Assembly (NCBI GenBank): GCA_027604685.1
Contig: JADHYX010000062.1
Coordinates: 1 to 64,000 of the forward strand
DNA from: Lobulomyces angularis
Lineage: Eukaryota; Chytridiomycota; Chytridiomycetes; Lobulomycetales; Lobulomycetaceae
Length of the DNA stretch: 64,000 bases
Direction of reading: 5' to 3'
A program made the position numbers and the translations under genes. Below, in pieces: positions 61,301 through 64,000 of the stretch. The notes under the pieces were generated by a model, which was not told the origin of the DNA, did not search any database, and worked only from the letters and a program-made list of their open reading frames with translations. Every line of letters begins with the position of its first letter. The first letter of the stretch is position 1.

Positions 61301-64000
61301 TGTAGAGTTCCAGAATTGAATCTCGCATGGAGATGCACCCAAAAAAACTGTCCCATTAAAGGGATAGGTTTTTGGACTGGGGCTAATTCTTATATTCACC
61401 TAAAGAGTGATAAACTAAAACACAGCATTAATTCATACCATTGTGCTTCCGGATACACTAGCGATGTTTGGTTGAACACTTAAAAGGTTGATAGTAAACT
61501 TAAATGAATTATCAACGTTCATAAAAGCGTTTCCTAGTGTTGATTCATGTACTGAAATTTTTTTATACCCAAGTACTCCTTCTTGGACCAAACATTGTAG
61601 TAAATCATTTCCTGAATAAATTACTTTACAGCTGGAATTTCCTAAAGAAACTGTAGACTTATTTGTAAAGCCTGTACCTGTAATATTTACTACAGTTCCA
61701 ACAATACCCTCAGCAGGGGTAATTAAATTTACAAATGGAGTGAGAGACTTTTTATAATTAAAAAAAATTGAAGAGTTTGACACGAATTGGTCTAGTTTAA
61801 GACTTTCCACGTTAGCTTCATTAAACGGTAGGAATGCTACATCTCCAAACGAGGAACCAACATATTTTATATCAACGTTGAACCTATATATATCGAGTAC
61901 TGTTAAAAACTTGCTTTCAAGCTCAAAAATTGGTAAGCTGGTGGTAAATATGGAGATATTGTCAATGTATCCTATGAAATTTCCAAAATAGCTTAACAAA
62001 TTTGCATTTCCTCCAGCATATAAATCATTAAAATTGAATGGCGTAATGTTGCTATCCAGGTTTCGGGAACTGCTTTTCGTTGCATTAACAAATAATTGCT
62101 GCAAATTATTAGTCCTCATTCCTACAATGTGAGTTATTCCCGAAGAAATGCTCAGATAATTTCTCACAACCGACCAGACACTCACAGTAGTGTCACTTAC
62201 ATTTACATTATAATTCTTTTCCAAAATTTTTAAACCGCCACAAAGCATATTATCTGTGCAATTATCTCTACTAACCCAGCCATTTTCGTCAGAATTGACT
62301 GATCCGTTTGTAAAGAACGTTGCATTCATGTCGGTTTTTAACCAGTACTCTACAATCCCACTTGGTAAGTAAACAAACATAAAAGTGTTGCTTTTATTCC
62401 CTAACCCATCTGATAAAAGCATTCCTGTTTCGTTTAATCCTATATCTGGCTTCATCCAAAATTCAATGGTAGCATTGGCGAATGTGCCACTGTGTGAAGT
62501 ATTTAGTTTGGAAAAAGTGCCACCTTCATATAAATTGAATTCCAGATTTTGAGTTTTGTCAGAATTATTCACATTTTGATTTTTATAGCTAAAGCTTTTT
62601 AATAAAGACTTGCTAGAAATCAAAAAAGCTGAGTAATCAGGGAGTTTTCCAGTAGTGCATCTTAAGTTGGTTTTTTCAGCATAAACAACTTTGCAGTCGC
62701 TACCTCCTATGCTTAACTACCAAAAATATTAAATAGATTATTTCAGATATAGTACCTTATAAGCAGTGTTAGAACTTAGGAAATGATCACCATAAATATC
62801 AATAGTGGTACCTCCGCCAAATGATCCTTGGTTTAAAAGGCCAATGCCATTTTCGACAATGGTTTCCTTGTAAAAAACTGATTGGGAGTGACCATTTTCG
62901 TCCGAAACAAAGACATTATGAATTCCACCAGGTAAGCTTTGATCTGTATTGCACTGAATAACGGTGGAATTTACGTATGCCGAAGCACACTTTGCTTTCC
63001 CTATCCACACAACTGAACTTAAAAGCGAAAAATTTTCCCCCAGTACTTCAAATTGAGTTGTGTTAAGTTTCTTAAATTGTTTAATAGTAGAAGTCAATTC
63101 TTGTCTATAAAGGTATGTTATTCCAGTTACATTGCTACCTGTTAATATTTATGAAGTTAAATACCAAAATTTGTTAATTTTACCGCTGCTTTCTTCCCGC
63201 TTTACGAGACCATTTTTACCGTCTGAACTCTGATACGTCACTTCATTTGAGTCAGAAGAAATTCTAAATGAGAATTCCGAGTTTTGCCTTTGCTTAGAAG
63301 ATAACACATAAATTTTTCCAAAACATTTAAAAAAATCGTTCATGTAATTATATAGTCCTACGTATTGAAATTTTATTTCAATTGAACTTAAGGTTTTATT
63401 TAAACTTGAGAAACCGTGGTTGTTTGGTGGGAAAGAAAAAGAATCCTTGCCCAAAATAATCTGAAAAACATTTGAGATTTGATCGATTTTCCCAGTATAA
63501 TTGTTGTAGGTGTTTTGTGCATCTGCCCAATCAATATTGACTATGTCCCCAGGTATTATCTCAAGATCTGCTGGTGAAAATTTGAAAACTGGTACGGCTG
63601 GTGTAAAATTGGCTATCAGCTGTACATTATGGCGTGTTACCAGAGGTGACGTATTAACTATTAAATTGGTGTAGTTCGAAAATACTACTCGCCCCATACT
63701 AATTGAATAATTTGCTGTTTTGTGGCAATCGCTAACTCCTCTAGGACAAAACCCTTCTCCTAAAACTGTAATGTTTTGACCGCCATGGAATGATCCACTG
63801 GTTTTGGTGGTGTTAAAAACAGTTAGCTTGTAGTCAAAGGTTACATTAGCGCTGATGGCAGCGTATCCTGAAAATCCTGTTATCATCGATATTTCAAAAT
63901 TTGAATTTGGTTTGAAGGAGGGTGTAATACAATTAACACTGCTAGAAGTAACGCTCTTTACCTCACAAGATTTGGTTCCAAAATAAACGGATACATTGCC
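52357..64000 (-). CDS. Giant fibrocystin-L-like surface protein with SH3 cytoplasmic tail (5' end outside window)
   Basis: Minus-strand, many exons, reading open to the window edge, so the N-terminus is missing. In order: IPT/TIG repeats (about 63.9-62.7 kb, GGGTTIDIYGDHF); a LamG/concanavalin-like block (about 62.5-61.9 kb, NATIEFWMKPDIGLNETG); more IPT/TIG (GIVGTVVNITGTGFTNKST, GGTAGGTFITITGTGFNG); a first G8 domain (60.1-59.8 kb, VLIEGTLLFDLAKNITL); parallel beta-helix repeats; a second G8 (57.2-56.8 kb, NIYISGILRFDDSKDIFL); beta-helix repeats (56.4-54.7 kb); a membrane-proximal region; a membrane helix (LIAVIIGSVAFVFIVAGASF) followed by RKKKKR; and a cytoplasmic SH3 domain (ETYVPDKIFQDELSLEIGDI, NEWFFGHS, GRFPSRFV). 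Many N-x-S/T sites. The ectodomain order matches PKHD1L1; the SH3 is not part of the animal proteins I know. Likely adhesion or receptor role. Confidence 0.9.
52690..52890 (-). other. SH3 domain-coding segment of the fibrocystin-like gene
   Basis: Within the last exon: ALYDY-like opening YEVMETYVPDKIFQ, then DELSLEIGDIIHV (acidic RT loop and n-Src side), NEWFFGHS (the conserved Trp), and GRFPSRFVSAI (G-x-F-P...V ending). All landmark positions of an SH3 fold are present in the right spacing. Confidence 0.9.

Overview
This is eukaryotic nuclear DNA: strongly AT-rich, gene-dense, with many short introns (most about 40 to 110 nt, GT...AG, T-rich before the acceptor) and short intergenic spacers. 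The gene set points to a flagellated, early-diverging fungus or close relative (a zoosporic fungus or Rozella-like cryptomycete). It has a complete axonemal inner-arm-type dynein heavy chain together with fungal-type families: a Sly41-like transporter, a three-KH Rnc1/PCBP-like protein, a CBS+PB1 protein of the Mug70 type, and a cAMP-receptor/Git3-type GPCR. The lineage is inferred from gene content, not proven.

Layout. 0-4 kb: a small basic protein gene, then a tandem two-gene duplication A-B-A'-B'. A/A' is an unrecognised small protein. B/B' is an R-SNARE (synaptobrevin-like) with a transmembrane helix and an unusual Cys/Gly/Pro-rich lumenal tail. 4-7.5 kb (minus strand): PKA catalytic subunit, a small single-pass membrane protein, acireductone dioxygenase. 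7.9-21.8 kb: dynein heavy chain. 22-26.4 kb: a gene-poor, low-complexity, decayed island. It holds a truncated protein-primed DNA polymerase B (Polinton/Maverick-like), a frameshifted minus-strand pseudogene and a fragmented zinc-finger-like locus with short repeats; it looks like a mobile-element graveyard. 26.7-35.6 kb: KH protein, Sly41-like transporter, TBC1D22-like RabGAP (nine short exons), RanBP3/Yrb2-like protein, CCDC97-like protein. 36.2-40.4 kb (minus): CBS/PB1 protein and a seven-helix receptor. 41-52.2 kb: long coiled-coil protein, RPAP1, mitochondrial uL5 (minus), TDP1. 52.4 kb to the window end (minus): a giant fibrocystin-L-like surface protein whose cytoplasmic tail carries an SH3 domain; its 5' end lies outside the window.

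How the genes fit together. The dynein indicates a motile flagellum, and the coiled-coil protein could be basal-body or axoneme related, though this is unproven. The cAMP-receptor-like GPCR and the PKA catalytic subunit are potential ends of one cAMP pathway. The SNARE pair and the RabGAP belong to membrane traffic. The SH3-tailed fibrocystin-like protein looks like a large adhesion receptor that could dock cytoskeletal or signalling partners. Exon joins were worked out by hand from splice consensus, phase agreement and family conservation. Boundaries given as exact are mostly phase-checked, but could be off by a base or two.
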